A stretch of DNA of 64,000 nucleotides from Marinobacterium sp. xm-d-530 (GTDB lineage Bacteria; Pseudomonadota; Gammaproteobacteria; Pseudomonadales; Balneatricaceae), in the NCBI RefSeq assembly GCF_013283365.1, contig NZ_WBYM01000003.1, forward strand, positions 1 through 64,000, written 5' to 3'. Positions 15,784 through 26,337 of this stretch are shown in pieces. The translations under genes were made by a program, and so were the position numbers. The notes below the pieces were generated by a model. It saw nothing but the letters and a program-made list of their open reading frames with translations. It was not told the origin of the DNA and searched no databases. Each line of letters begins with the position of its first letter. Position 1 is the first letter of the stretch.

Positions 15784-18700
15784 TTACTCGTTCTCTAGCT
15801 CGATATCGATACCGAGAGAACGGATCTCTTTGATCAGCACGTTAAATGATTCAGGCATGCCTGGATCCATGCTGTGGTCGCCATCGACGATGTTCTTATA
15901 CATCTTCGTACGACCATTCACGTCATCGGATTTGACTGTGAGCATCTCTTGAAGCGTGTAAGCTGCGCCGTACGCTTCCAGTGCCCAAACCTCCATCTCA
16001 CCGAAGCGCTGACCACCGAACTGAGCTTTACCACCCAGCGGCTGCTGAGTAACAAGGCTGTAAGAGCCGGTTGAACGTGCGTGCATCTTGTCATCAACCA
16101 AGTGGTTAAGTTTCAGCATGTACATGTAGCCAACAGTCACTGGACGGTCGAACTTGTCGCCTGTGCGACCATCGAACAGATCCACCTGTCCACTGTCATT
16201 CATGTCTGCAAGACGCAGCAGCGCTTTGATTTCAGATTCTTTAGCACCATCAAAGACTGGAGTCGCTAGTGGAACACCCGCTTTGAGGTTTTCAGCCAGA
16301 GCCAAGATCTCGTCATCGCTGAATGACTTAAGATCTTCTTTACGAGCACACTCTAGGCCGCTGTGCTGTGCGTTGTAGACGGCTTCAAGGAATTCACGAA
16401 CTTCCTTAACTTTTTCAGCCTTCTTACGCTCAACTTCCAGCATGGTGTTGATCTTACGACCAAGACCTTTCGCTGCAGCACCCATGTGAGTCTCAAGGAT
16501 CTGACCTACGTTCATACGAGACGGTACACCCAGTGGGTTAAGAACCACATCAACTGGCTCACCGTTCTCATCGTAAGGCATATCTTCGACAGGCATGATA
16601 ACTGAGATAACACCCTTGTTACCGTGACGACCTGCCATCTTGTCACCAGGCTGTACGCGACGCTTAGTTGCTACGTAAACCTTAACAATCTTAAGTACGC
16701 CAGGCGCTAGATCATCACCTGTCTGAAGCTTGCTCTTCTTATCTTCGAAGCGCTTATCCAGCATTTCACGACGCTCTTCAAGCTGCTTCTTAGCCGCTTC
16801 AAGCATCTCTGCAGCTGCACTGTCAGATACGCGAATCTTGAACCACTCATCGTGTTTAAGATCAGCAAGGAATTCAGACGTGATCTCTTGACCCTTCTTA
16901 AGACCAGCACCACCGTCAGCTTTAAGGCCAACTAGTGTGCGCTCAAGACGCTCGAAAGTTGCTACTTCAACAATGCGGAACTCGTCATCAAGGTCTTTAC
17001 GGATGCTTGCAAGTTCAGCTTGCTCGATAGCGATTGCACGCTCATCTTTTTCAACACCGTCACGAGTGAAGACCTGAACGTCGATAACCTTACCAACAGT
17101 ACCTGTCTTAACACGTAGAGAAGTGTCTTTAACATCAGACGCTTTCTCACCGAAGATCGCACGCAGTAGCTTCTCTTCAGGAGTCAATTGAGTTTCGCCT
17201 TTAGGCGTTACTTTACCTACTAGAATGTCACCAGGACCTACTTCAGCACCAATGTGCACGATGCCTGATTCGTCTAGTTTAGCGAGTGCAGATTCACCAA
17301 CATTCGGGATATCCGCAGTAATCTCTTCAGAGCCTAGCTTAGTATCACGAGAGACACAGGTTAGCTCTTGAATGTGGATCGTAGTGAAACGATCTTCTTG
17401 AACAACACGCTCAGAGATTAGGATCGAGTCCTCGAAGTTGAAACCGTTCCAAGGCATGAACGCGATACGCATGTTCTGGCCAAGGGCTAGCTCACCAAGG
17501 TCAACCGATGGACCATCGGCTAGGATATCACCACGTGATACCTGCTCACCTAGGTTAACGATCGCACGCTGGTTGATACATGTGTTCTGGTTCGAACGCA
17601 CGTACTTAGTTAGGTTGTAGATATCTACACCTGCATCGCCTGCAGTAATTTCGTCATCGTTAACGCGAACAACCACACGGCTTGCGTCAACTGATTCAAT
17701 AACACCGCCACGCTTAGCAACCACACAGACGCCAGAGTCACGAGCGATGTTGCGCTCGATACCGGTACCAACAAGCGGCTTATCAGCCTTCAGTGTTGGA
17801 ACAGCCTGACGTTGCATGTTCGATCCCATCAATGCACGGTTCGCATCATCGTGTTCAAGGAACGGGATAAGAGCTGCCGCAACCGATACAACCTGACGTG
17901 GTGAAACGTCCATGTACTGTACGCGCTCTTTAGGCATTACGGTTGTTTCGTTCAAGTGACGAACAGTGACCAGCTCATCAGTCAGTTTGTTCTTCGCATC
18001 CACCGTTGCCGAAGCCTGTGCGATAACGAAGTTAGACTCTTCGATAGCTGATAGGTAATCGATGTCGTCTGTTACCTGACCATCAACAACGCGACGGTAA
18101 GGAGTCTCTAGGAAGCCGTAGTTGTTTGTACGAGCAAACACAGCTAACGAGTTGATCAGACCGATGTTTGGACCTTCAGGAGTCTCGATAGGACATACAC
18201 GACCGTAGTGAGTTGGGTGTACGTCACGAACCTCGAAGCCCGCGCGCTCACGCGTTAGACCACCTGGGCCTAGTGCAGAGACACGACGCTTGTGAGTTAC
18301 TTCGGAAAGCGGGTTGTTCTGGTCCATGAACTGTGACAGCTGCGACGAGCCAAAGAACTCTTTAATGGCAGCTGCAACTGGCTTAGCGTTGATCAGATCC
18401 TGAGGCATCAGGTTGTCTGATTCAGCCATGCTTAGGCGCTCACGTACAGCACGCTCTACACGAACAAGACCGACACGGAATTGGTTCTCAGCCATCTCAC
18501 CAACTGAACGGATACGACGGTTACCAAGGTGGTCGATATCGTCAACAACGCCTTTACCGTTACGGATCTCGATCAGTGTCTTCATAACATCTAGGATGTC
18601 ATCTTTAGACAGAATGCCTGAACCTGTCTCCTCTTCACGACCAAGACGGCGGTTGAACTTCATACGACCTACCGCAGAAAGATCGTAGCGCTCTTCAGAG

Positions 18701-19884
18701 AAGAATAGATTTTCAAATAGTGATTCTGCTGACTCTTTCGTTGGTGGCTCACCAGGACGCATCATGCGGTAGATCTCTACCAATGCTTCTAGCTGGTTAC
18801 GAGTCGGGTCAATACGAAGAGTGTCAGAAACGAATGGACCACAATCCAATTCGTTAGTGTAAAGCGTTTCGAAACGTTCGATCTTAGCTTCTTGAAGCTT
18901 AGCTACCGCCTCTTCAGTCAGCTCGGTGTTACAAGGAAGCAGTACTTCACCTGTAGCAGGATCAACGATATCTTTAGCTAGAGCTTTGCCCACTAGGTAC
19001 TCTGCAGGAGTCTCTAGTTGAGTCATACCCTCTTTCTGCATCTGACGGATGTGGCGCGGAGTGATACGGCGACCCGCTTCAACAATCACATCACCTTTAG
19101 GTGTAAGGATCTCGAAGCTCATTGTTTCACCACGTAGGCGCTCAGGAATAAGATCCATCTGAATCTTATCTTTCGATAGATTCCAGCCAGTCGTGTCAAA
19201 GAAGATATCTAGAATCTCTTCTGCTTGGAAACCAAGCGCGCGCATCAAGATAGTCGCAGGCAGTTTACGGCGACGGTCGATACGAACAAATAGAGAGTCT
19301 TTTGGATCAAACTCGAAGTCGAGCCAAGAACCACGGTAAGGAATGATTCGAGCAGAGTAAAGCAATTTGCCCGATGAGTGTGTTTTACCCTTGTCGTGAT
19401 CGAAGAATACACCAGGTGAACGGTGGAGCTGCGATACGATTACGCGCTCAGTACCATTGACAACAAAGGTACCATTCTCAGTCATGAGCGGCATTTCGCC
19501 CATGTAAACTTCTTGCTCTTTAATGTCTTTAACCGCTTTCGTAGACGAATCGCGATCGTAGATCACCAGACGCACTTTAACGCGAAGTGGCGCTGCGTAG
19601 GTGATACCACGCTGCTGACACTCTTTTACGTCAAAGACAGGCTCACCTAGGCGATAACCAGCGTATTCCAAAGCAGCGTTTCCAGAGTAAGAAACGATTG
19701 GGAATACAGAATTGAATGCGGCATGAAGCCCCTCTTCGGTGCGACCTTCAGAAGTAGCGCCCGCCTCTAGAAACTTACGATATGAATCCAGCTGTGTCGC
19801 GAGCAGGTAAGGTAGTTCCATTACCTGACCGAGTTTACTGAAATCCTTTCGGATACGTTTCTTCTCAGTGTATGAATAAGCCAT
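15784..19884 (-). CDS. rpoB: DNA-directed RNA polymerase beta subunit
   Basis: 1366 residues, slightly longer than the E. coli protein (1342). The start is the ATG giving [15 protein letters not shown]; the frame is open 20 codons further upstream but this N-terminus is the conserved one. The rifampicin pocket ([20 protein letters not shown] followed by [10 protein letters not shown]) has the sensitive-type residues at the common resistance positions. Catalytic-site stretches [11 protein letters not shown] and the C-terminal [21 protein letters not shown] are intact. Tandem hairpins separate it from rplL. Confidence 0.98.
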   Translation of the reverse strand: MAYSYTEKKRIRKDFSKLGQVMELPYLLATQLDSYRKFLEAGATSEGRTEEGLHAAFNSVFPIVSYSGNAALEYAGYRLGEPVFDVKECQQRGITYAAPLRVKVRLVIYDRDSSTKAVKDIKEQEVYMGEMPLMTENGTFVVNGTERVIVSQLHRSPGVFFDHDKGKTHSSGKLLYSARIIPYRGSWLDFEFDPKDSLFVRIDRRRKLPATILMRALGFQAEEILDIFFDTTGWNLSKDKIQMDLIPERLRGETMSFEILTPKGDVIVEAGRRITPRHIRQMQKEGMTQLETPAEYLVGKALAKDIVDPATGEVLLPCNTELTEEAVAKLQEAKIERFETLYTNELDCGPFVSDTLRIDPTRNQLEALVEIYRMMRPGEPPTKESAESLFENLFFSEERYDLSAVGRMKFNRRLGREEETGSGILSKDDILDVMKTLIEIRNGKGVVDDIDHLGNRRIRSVGEMAENQFRVGLVRVERAVRERLSMAESDNLMPQDLINAKPVAAAIKEFFGSSQLSQFMDQNNPLSEVTHKRRVSALGPGGLTRERAGFEVRDVHPTHYGRVCPIETPEGPNIGLINSLAVFARTNNYGFLETPYRRVVDGQVTDDIDYLSAIEESNFVIAQASATVDAKNKLTDELVTVRHLNETTVMPKERVQYMDVSPRQVVSVAAALIPFLEHDDANRALMGSNMQRQAVPTLKADKPLVGTGIERNIARDSGVCVVAKRGGVIESVDASRVVVRVNDDEITAGDAGVDIYNLTKYVRSNQNTCINQRAIVNLGEQVSRGDILADGPSVDLGELALGQNMRIAFMPWNGFNFEDSILISERVVQEDRFTTIHIQELTCVSRDTKLGSEEITADIPNVGESALAKLDESGIVHIGAEVGPGDILVGKVTPKGETQLTPEEKLLRAIFGEKASDVKDTSLRVKTGTVGKVIDVQVFTRDGVEKDERAIAIEQAELASIRKDLDDEFRIVEVATFERLERTLVGLKADGGAGLKKGQEITSEFLADLKHDEWFKIRVSDSAAAEMLEAAKKQLEERREMLDKRFEDKKSKLQTGDDLAPGVLKIVKVYVATKRRVQPGDKMAGRHGNKGVISVIMPVEDMPYDENGEPVDVVLNPLGVPSRMNVGQILETHMGAAAKGLGRKINTMLEVERKKAEKVKEVREFLEAVYNAQHSGLECARKEDLKSFSDDEILALAENLKAGVPLATPVFDGAKESEIKALLRLADMNDSGQVDLFDGRTGDKFDRPVTVGYMYMLKLNHLVDDKMHARSTGSYSLVTQQPLGGKAQFGGQRFGEMEVWALEAYGAAYTLQEMLTVKSDDVNGRTKMYKNIVDGDHSMDPGMPESFNVLIKEIRSLGIDIELENE

Positions 19885-19979
19885 CAGTGTTCCCCAGCAT
19901 GTGCATCTAGGTTGAGAAACCAAACTCGATAAATTATCGAGCAATTCGTTCCGTTAAAAAGTCTATCTACTAATAACGG

Positions 19980-20040
19980 AAAAAGGCCGGTGGCATTTTT
20001 GCCACCAGCCATACGCTTTTTAAGCAGCGTAGAGCTGCTT
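19980..20040 (-). terminator. Tandem hairpins / attenuator between rplL and rpoB
   Basis: Transcription on the minus strand first meets a 7-bp hairpin (AAGCAGC/GCTGCTT, 20040-20022). It then meets a 10-bp G+C-rich stem (20010-20001 with 19994-19985, one G-T pair) followed by five T (19984-19980). E. coli has an attenuator and an RNase III processing site in the same gap, lowering rpoBC output relative to rplJL. The position and structure suggest the same role here. Confidence 0.8.
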
Positions 20041-20062
20041 AATGCGCAGCAAGCTCAAGTTA

Positions 20063-20434
20063 TTACTTAAGCTCGACAGAAGCGCCAGCTGCTTCAAGAT
20101 CAGCTTTGATCTGCTCAGCTTCTTCTTTAGAAGCGCCTTCTTTAACAGTTGAAGGTGCACCGTCAACCATCTCTTTCGCTTCTTTAAGACCAAGGCCAGT
20201 TACTGCACGAACTACCTTGATTACGTTTACTTTCTTATCGCCAGCAGAAGCTAGAACAACGTCGAAGTCAGTCTTCTCTTCTGCAGCACCGCCAGCATCG
20301 CCAGCAGGACCAGCAACTACTGCAGCTGCAGCAGATACGCCGAATTTTTCTTCCATTGCAGAAACTAGTTCAACAACGTCCATTACTGACATTTCAGCAA
20401 TTGCATTTAGGATATCGTCTTTAGACAGAGACAT
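20063..20434 (-). CDS. rplL: 50S ribosomal protein L7/L12
   Basis: Stalk protein recruiting translation factors; 123 residues. N-terminal dimerisation helices ([20 protein letters not shown]), an Ala/Gly-rich hinge ([16 protein letters not shown]) and the C-terminal factor-binding domain ([26 protein letters not shown]) are in order. Cotranscribed with rplJ, 42 bp upstream. Confidence 0.98.
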   Translation of the reverse strand: MSLSKDDILNAIAEMSVMDVVELVSAMEEKFGVSAAAAVVAGPAGDAGGAAEEKTDFDVVLASAGDKKVNVIKVVRAVTGLGLKEAKEMVDGAPSTVKEGASKEEAEQIKADLEAAGASVELK

Positions 20435-20476
20435 GATTAATTCCTTTATTAAATCGGTTACTTAGCAACCAGCCAA

Positions 20477-20971
20477 TTAAGCTGCTTGCTCTTCTTTCTG
20501 AACGCGTACCGCATCGATAGCACGTACGAGCTTGCCAGCAGCTGCTTCTTTCATGCAGCTCATTAGCTTCGCTAGTGCTTCGTCGTATGTCGGTAGGCTT
20601 GCTAGCATTGCGATATCAACGATCTCGCCTTCGAAGGCAGCTGTTTTCAGCTCAAACTTGTCATTGCCTTTTGCAAAGTCTTTCAAGATACGGGCGCCAG
20701 CGCCTGGGTGCTCTTGAGAGAAAGCAATGATAGTTGGACCTACGAACGAGTCCGCTAGACATTCATAAGCTGTACCCTCTACTGCACGACGTGCTAGCGT
20801 GTTACGTACGACTTTAAGCCATACACCCGCTTCACGTGCCTGCTTACGCAGTGCAGTCATATCGCCTACTTCAACGCCGCGGGAATCCGCAACGACAGCA
20901 GACAATGCAGAGCCAGCAGCTTCCTGAACCTCAGCGACGATCGCTTTTTTCTGTTCAAGTCCTATTGCCAC
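20477..20971 (-). CDS. rplJ: 50S ribosomal protein L10
   Basis: Stalk base that binds 23S rRNA and L12 dimers; 164 residues. It begins [16 protein letters not shown] and carries the conserved [15 protein letters not shown]. In gammaproteobacteria the L10-L12 complex represses its own mRNA through the leader preceding this gene. Confidence 0.97.
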   Translation of the reverse strand: MAIGLEQKKAIVAEVQEAAGSALSAVVADSRGVEVGDMTALRKQAREAGVWLKVVRNTLARRAVEGTAYECLADSFVGPTIIAFSQEHPGAGARILKDFAKGNDKFELKTAAFEGEIVDIAMLASLPTYDEALAKLMSCMKEAAAGKLVRAIDAVRVQKEEQAA

Positions 20972-21187
20972 AATTTACTCCTGGTTGTCTTTCGACATAT
21001 TTACCAACCACCCCGCTTACGCGAGGCATGAGTACGGCTAAAATGATTCCGAGGAATCTCACCGTCTGCGCAGGCTGGTTGGCCCATTAAGATGCCACTG
21101 AAGAATCAATAGCATCACCTGCGGTCTTTGACGGTCTTCGTCTCTGTCAGACAGGTCTGAAGACCCTCAAATACCTTTGCTGGAGGA
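20972..21187 (-). promoter_or_regulatory. rplJ 5' leader (L10 autoregulatory leader candidate)
   Basis: A 216-base untranslated gap separates rplA from rplJ, in the place of the L10 leader. On the minus strand it contains a hairpin GGTCTTC...GAAGACC (about 21166-21134). Farther down it has the stretch GACGGTGAGATTCCTCGG, which resembles the conserved L10-binding segment. I could not fold the whole leader. No coding sequence is seen here. Confidence 0.6.
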
Positions 21188-21883
21188 TTAAGCGTCTAGT
21201 GACGCAACATCCACCTGTAGACCCGGTCCCATAGTGGTAGACAGGGTTACTTTCTTAACGTAGACGCCTTTAGCAGACGCTGGCTTAAGTTTCTTAAGCT
21301 CAGCAAGTAGAGCCGCTACGTTTTCAGCGATTTGGTTTGGCTCGAAGCCTACTTTACCAACTGACGCGTGAATGATGCCGTTCTTATCAGTACGGAAACG
21401 TACCTGACCAGATTTAGCATTCTTAACTGCACCAGCAACATCTGGAGTTACAGTACCAACCTTAGGGTTTGGCATTAGGCCACGTGGACCAAGCACTGTA
21501 CCTAGCGCACCAACAACGCGCATAGCGTCTGGGCTTGCAATTACTACGTCGAAGTCTAGGTTGCCAGCTTTAACTGACTCAGCAAGATCTTCAAAACCAA
21601 CAACGTCCGCGCCCGCTTCTTTTGCTTTCTCAGCGTTTTCGCCTTGAGCAAATACAGCAACACGAACTTCTTTACCTGTACCGTTTGGAAGAACACTTGA
21701 ACCACGTACAACCTGGTCAGATTTCTTCGGATCAACACCTAGGTTGATCGCAACATCTACAGACTCAGCGAATTTAACAGCAGAAACTTCTGAAAGAATC
21801 TGAGCAGCATCAGCAGCAGCGTACAATTTACCCGCTTCTACTTTTTCAGCGATCGCCTTTTGACGTTTAGTCAACTTAGCCAT
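21188..21883 (-). CDS. rplA: 50S ribosomal protein L1
   Basis: L1-stalk protein and known repressor of the rplK-rplA mRNA; 231 residues. Conserved stretches include [36 protein letters not shown] and the C-terminal TMGPGLQVD. Its ATG overlaps the rplK stop by one base, indicating translational coupling. Confidence 0.98.
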   Translation of the reverse strand: MAKLTKRQKAIAEKVEAGKLYAAADAAQILSEVSAVKFAESVDVAINLGVDPKKSDQVVRGSSVLPNGTGKEVRVAVFAQGENAEKAKEAGADVVGFEDLAESVKAGNLDFDVVIASPDAMRVVGALGTVLGPRGLMPNPKVGTVTPDVAGAVKNAKSGQVRFRTDKNGIIHASVGKVGFEPNQIAENVAALLAELKKLKPASAKGVYVKKVTLSTTMGPGLQVDVASLDA

Positions 21884-22317
21884 TACTCATCACCCTCCAC
21901 AACTAGACCCATGCGACGTGCAGAACCTGCAATCGTACGTACCGCTGCATCCATGTCCGCAGCAGTAAGGTCAGCCATTTTAATTGTTGCAATCTCTTCA
22001 AGCTGAGCGCGAGTAACAGTACCCACTTTCTCAGTGTTTGGACGAGATGAACCAGATTTAAGACCAACCGCTTTCTTCAATAGGATTGAAGCTGGTGGAG
22101 TCTTAGTGATGAACGTAAAGCTACGATCAGCGTATACAGTGATAACCACTGGAATTGGCATACCAGGTTCCATCGATTGAGTCTGTGCGTTGAACGCTTT
22201 ACAGAACTCCATGATGTTCACACCGTGTTGACCTAGCGCAGGACCTACTGGCGGACTTGGGTTCGCCTGACCTGCTTTAACCTGCAACTTAATGTAGGCT
22301 TCTATCTTCTTAGCCAT
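21883..22317 (-). CDS. rplK: 50S ribosomal protein L11
   Basis: GTPase-centre ribosomal protein; 144 residues from the ATG giving [16 protein letters not shown]. The reading frame is open 17 codons upstream but only this start has a ribosome site (GGAG five bases before). Pro-rich [24 protein letters not shown] is the classic N-terminal domain. The sequence just upstream (about 22320-22350) could hold the L1-binding site; not folded. Confidence 0.97.
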   Translation of the reverse strand: MAKKIEAYIKLQVKAGQANPSPPVGPALGQHGVNIMEFCKAFNAQTQSMEPGMPIPVVITVYADRSFTFITKTPPASILLKKAVGLKSGSSRPNTEKVGTVTRAQLEEIATIKMADLTAADMDAAVRTIAGSARRMGLVVEGDE

Positions 22318-22366
22318 TGAGCTACTCCTTTGGGTACAAGCGCCTCTCGGCTCCCCTTTACACAAC

Positions 22367-22395
22367 AAAAACCGAGCAGCCTTTCAGCCACTCAG
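22367..22395 (-). terminator. Terminator-like hairpin between nusG and rplK
   Basis: On the minus strand a 10-base stem rich in G-T wobbles (22395-22386 with 22381-22372) has a 4-nt loop (GAAA) and runs into five T (22371-22367). It ends about 50 bases before the rplK start. It may be a weak terminator or an attenuator. Confidence 0.45.
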
Positions 22396-22412
22396 TTCGT
22401 TAAAAACCTTCG

Positions 22413-22955
22413 TTAAACTTTTTCGACCTGACGGAACTCAAGTTCAACCGGTGTTGAGCGACCGAAGATCAATACAGCCACTTTCAGACGTGACTTCTCG
22501 TAATCAACCTCTTCAACAACACCATTGAAGTCAGCGAATGGGCCATCATTAACACGCACCATCTCACCCGCTTCAAACATCGTCTTAGGACGTGGCTTAT
22601 CAACACCACTCTCTACACGACGTAGAATCTCATCAGCTTCACGCTGAGTAATTGGTGCAGGCTTATCTGCCGTACCACCTATGAAACCTAGAACACGTGG
22701 CGTACTCTTAACCATGTGCCAAGTTTCGTCGTTCATAACCATGTTAACGAGCACATAACCTGGGTAGAACTTGCGCTCAGACTTACGCTTCTTACCATCA
22801 CGGATCTCTACAACCTCTTCTGTTGGCACAAGGATATCGCCAAACAGATCTCCCATACCGTGACGCTCGATCGCTTCTAGCAGACCAGCCTGAACACGCT
22901 TCTCATAACCAGAGTAAGCGTGAACAACGTACCAGCGCATCTTTTCTGAACTCAT
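22413..22955 (-). CDS. nusG: Transcription termination/antitermination protein NusG
   Basis: Binds RNA polymerase and couples it to Rho or the ribosome; 180 residues. The N-terminal NGN domain begins [16 protein letters not shown] and contains [11 protein letters not shown]. The C-terminal KOW domain contains [19 protein letters not shown]. It starts nine bases after the secE stop and is cotranscribed with it. Confidence 0.98.
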   Translation of the reverse strand: MSSEKMRWYVVHAYSGYEKRVQAGLLEAIERHGMGDLFGDILVPTEEVVEIRDGKKRKSERKFYPGYVLVNMVMNDETWHMVKSTPRVLGFIGGTADKPAPITQREADEILRRVESGVDKPRPKTMFEAGEMVRVNDGPFADFNGVVEEVDYEKSRLKVAVLIFGRSTPVELEFRQVEKV

Positions 22956-22964
22956 AGAAACCTC

Positions 22965-23333
22965 TTAACCAATAAAGCCAGACACTACCCAGCCGAGTAG
23001 CGAGTCCAGACCCCAAAGCAAAAGACCAACAATCAATACAGCCACAACAACGATCAAGGTCGTCTGCAACGTCTCTTGACGAGTTGGCCATACCACTTTG
23101 CGAATCTCATTCTTCGCCTCTTTGAATAGACGGAAGAACGCTTTACCTTTTGCCGTTTGAAGTGCAACAAAGCCAGCTACAATTGCGAGCGCAACTAACG
23201 CAAGCACACGATAGAGCAGTGACTCGTTAGCGTAGACGGAGTTACCGACCACACCAACAGCAACGATCGCAATAACAACAAGCCACTTCAGGCTGTCAAA
23301 TTTAGACACGTCGTCAGAAACTTTTGAGTTCAC
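22965..23333 (-). CDS. secE: Preprotein translocase subunit SecE
   Basis: Essential inner-membrane subunit of the SecYEG channel; 122 residues with three hydrophobic helices (about 17-33, 42-60 and 92-115), as in the long enterobacterial type. The conserved amphipathic KNEIRKVVWPTRQETLQTT precedes the last helix. Follows tRNA-Trp and a new promoter. Confidence 0.96.
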   Translation of the reverse strand: MNSKVSDDVSKFDSLKWLVVIAIVAVGVVGNSVYANESLLYRVLALVALAIVAGFVALQTAKGKAFFRLFKEAKNEIRKVVWPTRQETLQTTLIVVVAVLIVGLLLWGLDSLLGWVVSGFIG

Positions 23334-23395
23334 CAGAACCTCTACTAATCAAACACTTAAGCTAGATTTGCTGCATATAAACCACCTGTAAAAGG

Positions 23396-23471
<76 letters not shown>

Positions 23472-23489
23472 ATACAACAAGGGACGCGC

Positions 23490-23518
23490 ATTATACCCGC
23501 CTAAAATCTCAGTTTCAA
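23490..23518 (-). promoter_or_regulatory. Sigma-70 promoter for tRNA-Trp-secE-nusG
   Basis: Minus strand: -35 TTGAAA (23518-23513), a 17-bp spacer, then a perfect -10 TATAAT (23495-23490). A GC-rich discriminator (GCGCG) follows. It lies in the 165-bp gap where tufB would be expected. Confidence 0.85.
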
Positions 23519-23598
23519 CTGATAAAACCAAGAAATTCAGCAGCCTATGCGGTATTGAAAACCCACTTCAAAACGCTCTGACACCTACTCCAAGACGT

Positions 23599-23625
23599 AA
23601 AAAAAGGCAGACAATTAATCTACCT
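23599..23625 (-). terminator. Terminator of the tRNA-Thr-Tyr-Gly-Thr cluster
   Basis: Minus strand stem AGGTAGA/TCTGCCT (23625-23619 with 23611-23605, one G-T pair) with a 7-nt loop and seven T. It begins 12 bases past tRNA-Thr(GGT), so the tRNA transcript ends before tRNA-Trp. Confidence 0.85.
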
Positions 23626-23636
23626 TACATATGTCA

Positions 23637-23711
23637 TGGAGCTCATGGGCGGATTTGAACCGCCGACCTCACCCTTACCAAGGGTGTGCTCTACCCCTGA
23701 GCTACATGAGC
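23637..23711 (-). tRNA. tRNA-Thr (GGT)
   Basis: 75 bases with encoded CCA. Acceptor GCTCATG/CATGAGC, anticodon loop TTGGTAA giving GGT, T-loop GTTCAAATC. Last gene of the four-tRNA cluster; this is the tRNA normally followed by tufB. Confidence 0.96.
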
Positions 23712-23724
23712 GAATATCGTCGAT

Positions 23725-23799
23725 TGGAGCGGGTAGCGGGAATCGAACCCGCCTCTTCAGCTTGGAAGGCTGAGGTAATAGCCACTATACCATACCCGC
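23725..23799 (-). tRNA. tRNA-Gly (TCC)
   Basis: 75 bases with encoded CCA. Acceptor GCGGGTA/TACCCGC, anticodon loop CTTCCAA giving TCC, T-loop GTTCGATTC. Confidence 0.96.
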
Positions 23800-23816
23800 C
23801 GAAGGAGCTATCGAAA

Positions 23817-23900
23817 TGGTGGTGGGAGATGGATTCGAACCATCGAAGCTTTCGCGTCGGATTTACAATCCGATCCCTTTGGCCACTCGGGAATCCCACC
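23817..23900 (-). tRNA. tRNA-Tyr (GTA)
   Basis: 84 bases with encoded CCA, with the long variable arm of tyrosine tRNAs. Acceptor GGTGGGA/TCCCACC, anticodon loop TTGTAAA giving GTA. Confidence 0.96.
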
Positions 23901-23917
23901 AGTACTTATTGCTGAAA

Positions 23918-23993
<76 letters not shown>

Positions 23994-24013
23994 TCAGCAA
24001 TGAAGTGGGGCGT

Positions 24014-24042
24014 ATCTTACTGATCAGGTTTCAGCGTTGCAA
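24014..24042 (-). promoter_or_regulatory. Promoter of the tRNA cluster, inside the end of the upstream gene
   Basis: Minus strand: -35 TTGCAA (24042-24037), a 17-bp spacer and -10 TAAGAT (24019-24014). The discriminator is ACGCCCC, the GC-rich type of stable-RNA promoters. It overlaps the last codons and stop of the gene ending at 24017, and the first tRNA starts about 20 bases downstream. Confidence 0.75.
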
Positions 24043-24658
24043 CCCCTTCGCAGGGTTTTTTTTCAAATTGAGCGCCAGGCCACTGTGTCGCGACCATTTC
24101 GATCAATTCTTGATCAAATTCAAACCCTTGTAGGTAGCTTACAGTCACACGAAAAGCATCACTTTGAATGGTGTTAACCTTTTTACGCAACTTGCTCTGT
24201 AAATCATCTGGGAACTGCTTTCGCAACTCATCGACGGCAGCATCATCAGGATAGACGCCCATCACTAGTGCACCATCGCGACTCTCGGGAACCCAACCCA
24301 GTGACGCCAGCTGATCGAGCAAGGCAACACGACGATCGGCATCTGCTGGCAGGGGCAATTCAACTTTCCAACCTTGCGCAACAGGAGGAATCTTTTCGTA
24401 AGCGAGATCTACTCCATAGCCTTCAAGCTGAATAAGCAACCTCTCTGCCTCATAGTCACTCTCTAAAGGCTGAAAATAACCACACTCCCTTGGACGCAAT
24501 ACTAACTGCTCGCTTGCATCAAGTTCATTGGGAAGTCGAAGCGCGGCAGGCCTGATGTCTGGCTGCCTGACGGTGTCTGCAAATCGGTACTCTTGCGCGT
24601 ACCACAAAAACAGCAGCGCATTCCCTAAAAGCACTAACAACACCAACCAACGTAACAT
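24017..24658 (-). CDS. Membrane-anchored protein, possible SPOR-like domain
   Basis: 213 residues. A single N-terminal hydrophobic segment (LRWLVLLVLLGNALLFLWYA) is followed by a predicted periplasmic region. The section around residues 100-150 (GWKVELPLPADADRRVALLDQLASLGW...) looks like a SPOR-type beta-alpha fold, by recollection of the equivalent gene after coaX in Pseudomonas; weakly supported. The ATG at 24658 overlaps the coaX stop (TAATG), so translation is coupled. A longer frame upstream is inside coaX. The tRNA promoter overlaps its 3' end. Confidence 0.75.
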   Translation of the reverse strand: MLRWLVLLVLLGNALLFLWYAQEYRFADTVRQPDIRPAALRLPNELDASEQLVLRPRECGYFQPLESDYEAERLLIQLEGYGVDLAYEKIPPVAQGWKVELPLPADADRRVALLDQLASLGWVPESRDGALVMGVYPDDAAVDELRKQFPDDLQSKLRKKVNTIQSDAFRVTVSYLQGFEFDQELIEMVATQWPGAQFEKKPCEGVATLKPDQ

Positions 24659-25380
24659 TAAAGTGTCACCCTCTCCGCCAAACTCAATCCATCTAACACC
24701 AGGTTTGGCAGACACTCAACCCTAGGTTCTGACTTAATATATTCAAAAAGCTTAAGAGCATCACCACCGGTTAACAGAACACTCGCCTGCTCATTGAAAT
24801 CTGCTCTTAGAGCCATAATAGAGTGAGCCAGACCGGCAAATACTAACTCCGCACCTGATGAAACACAGCTAGCAGTATCGACTCCACCAAAGGGTTGAGC
24901 ACTAGCCTCTTGCTCAAAACGGATGTTTGCCGTTTGCCCCAGCAGCGCACTCTGCAGCATTTGGTAACCTGGGGTGATAAATCCACCTGTATGCTGCCCA
25001 TTTGCCGTCAATAGATCGATGGTCACCGCACTGCCGGCATCAACCAGTATCGCGGGCACTCCCTTCCCTCTCTGAAAAGCAGCCAACAAAACCAACCAAC
25101 GGTCGACACCTAATCGAGAGACCTCCTCATATCCACAGCGCACACCCGCGCACTCTTTCGAAACACGAGCAAACTCTGGAGTACAGCCATAGCGCTGTTC
25201 CAGTTCCGAGGAGAGCCTTTCATTAACCTCTGACGCCGCAACTGAGCTAATCCAAAGAGCATCCACCGATGCATCAGGCCATTGAGGATCAACCAGTCTG
25301 GTCACACCCTCGCGTTCAACCCGATCTGATACCAGGCGCCACTTAACTCGACTGTTGCCTATATCCAGTTCAAGACGCAC
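24658..25380 (-). CDS. coaX: Type III pantothenate kinase
   Basis: First step of coenzyme A synthesis; 240 residues. The N-terminal phosphate loop is LDIGNSRVKWR. Further motifs are GVDRWL, VDAGSAVTIDLL (catalytic Asp) and GGFITPGYQM. The GTG at 25380 is chosen because AGGAG lies six bases upstream and the family begins at this point; an in-frame ATG nine codons earlier overlaps birA more deeply. birA-coaX are translationally linked (about 11-bp overlap). Confidence 0.93.
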   Translation of the reverse strand: MRLELDIGNSRVKWRLVSDRVEREGVTRLVDPQWPDASVDALWISSVAASEVNERLSSELEQRYGCTPEFARVSKECAGVRCGYEEVSRLGVDRWLVLLAAFQRGKGVPAILVDAGSAVTIDLLTANGQHTGGFITPGYQMLQSALLGQTANIRFEQEASAQPFGGVDTASCVSSGAELVFAGLAHSIMALRADFNEQASVLLTGGDALKLFEYIKSEPRVECLPNLVLDGLSLAERVTL

Positions 25381-26335
25381 TGTTAACTCCTCGTAAACTA
25401 ATCTCACCAGCAGAGTAACGGTTTAGCTTACCCTCAACCTCCACTAGCACCTCACCCTGCGCATCCACACCTCGGCAAATACCCTCCACTTCAGCGTGAC
25501 CCATTAAGAGCCTAACAGGATAATCTTGGAATGCATGGACCGCCTGCCACTGCTGAGCGTATGCCGAGAAACCTTTTGTTTCAAACTCATTTAACAGTTG
25601 AGTTAATGATCGGACAATCTCAATCAAAAGCTGAGAACGAGTTAGCGTACCTGACATGTAGTTGCCCAAATCCGACCACTCTTGGTCAATGCTCGAATTG
25701 ACACTGTCCGGCATCTTCACATTGATCCCAACACCAATCACAGCAGAACACTCACCCGTCAGATCGCCGGCCAGCTCGATCAATACCCCACCCAGCTTAC
25801 GCTTCTCTAATAGGAGATCATTCGGCCACTTCAACTGCACTCCTGTCACAGCAAGCGAACTCAATGCCTGCTGAACAGCCAACCCAACCGCCAAACTTAG
25901 ACCTTGGAGTGCTGCCGCGCCCCCTTTAAATTGGCAGCCCAGTGAAAGATACAAATTGGCCGCAAAAGGGCTCACCCACTGACGTCCGCGTCTACCTCGA
26001 CCCTGCCCCTGATACTCAGCTGCCACTAACACTTTGCGACAGCCATCAGACATATGGGTTTGCGCAACACGATTGGTCGAGTCGACCGAATCTAAAACGT
26101 CGATGCGGTCATAGTTAAGAGAGGACAACTCATTTGCGATAAACTGTTCATCAAGCAGATCTAGACCGCCATTGATGCGATAACCCCGCCCTCTCGATGA
26201 TTGAATAGCGATTCCCAGAGCACTGAGTTTATCTAACTCTTTTCGAAGTGCGGATGAGGATATGTCCAGAATCGCAGCCAGACTGTTACCACTGCGATAC
26301 TGGCCATCTGCCAGCAGCGATAACAGTCGTTGCAC
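25370..26335 (-). CDS. birA: Bifunctional biotin operon repressor / biotin-[acetyl-CoA-carboxylase] ligase
   Basis: Attaches biotin to BCCP through biotinyl-AMP and may repress biotin genes; 321 residues. The N-terminal winged helix (LLSLLADGQYRSGNSLAAILDISSSALRKELDKL) indicates the regulatory type. The catalytic GRGRRGRQWVSPFAANLYLS loop and KWPNDLLL with GGVLIE follow, then the C-terminal SH3-like domain. The start is taken at the GTG 26335, which follows the folA stop by two bases and has GAGG seven bases before; the frame is open another 32 codons inside folA. Confidence 0.93.
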   Translation of the reverse strand: MQRLLSLLADGQYRSGNSLAAILDISSSALRKELDKLSALGIAIQSSRGRGYRINGGLDLLDEQFIANELSSLNYDRIDVLDSVDSTNRVAQTHMSDGCRKVLVAAEYQGQGRGRRGRQWVSPFAANLYLSLGCQFKGGAAALQGLSLAVGLAVQQALSSLAVTGVQLKWPNDLLLEKRKLGGVLIELAGDLTGECSAVIGVGINVKMPDSVNSSIDQEWSDLGNYMSGTLTRSQLLIEIVRSLTQLLNEFETKGFSAYAQQWQAVHAFQDYPVRLLMGHAEVEGICRGVDAQGEVLVEVEGKLNRYSAGEISLRGVNSAS

Positions 26336-26337
26336 GG

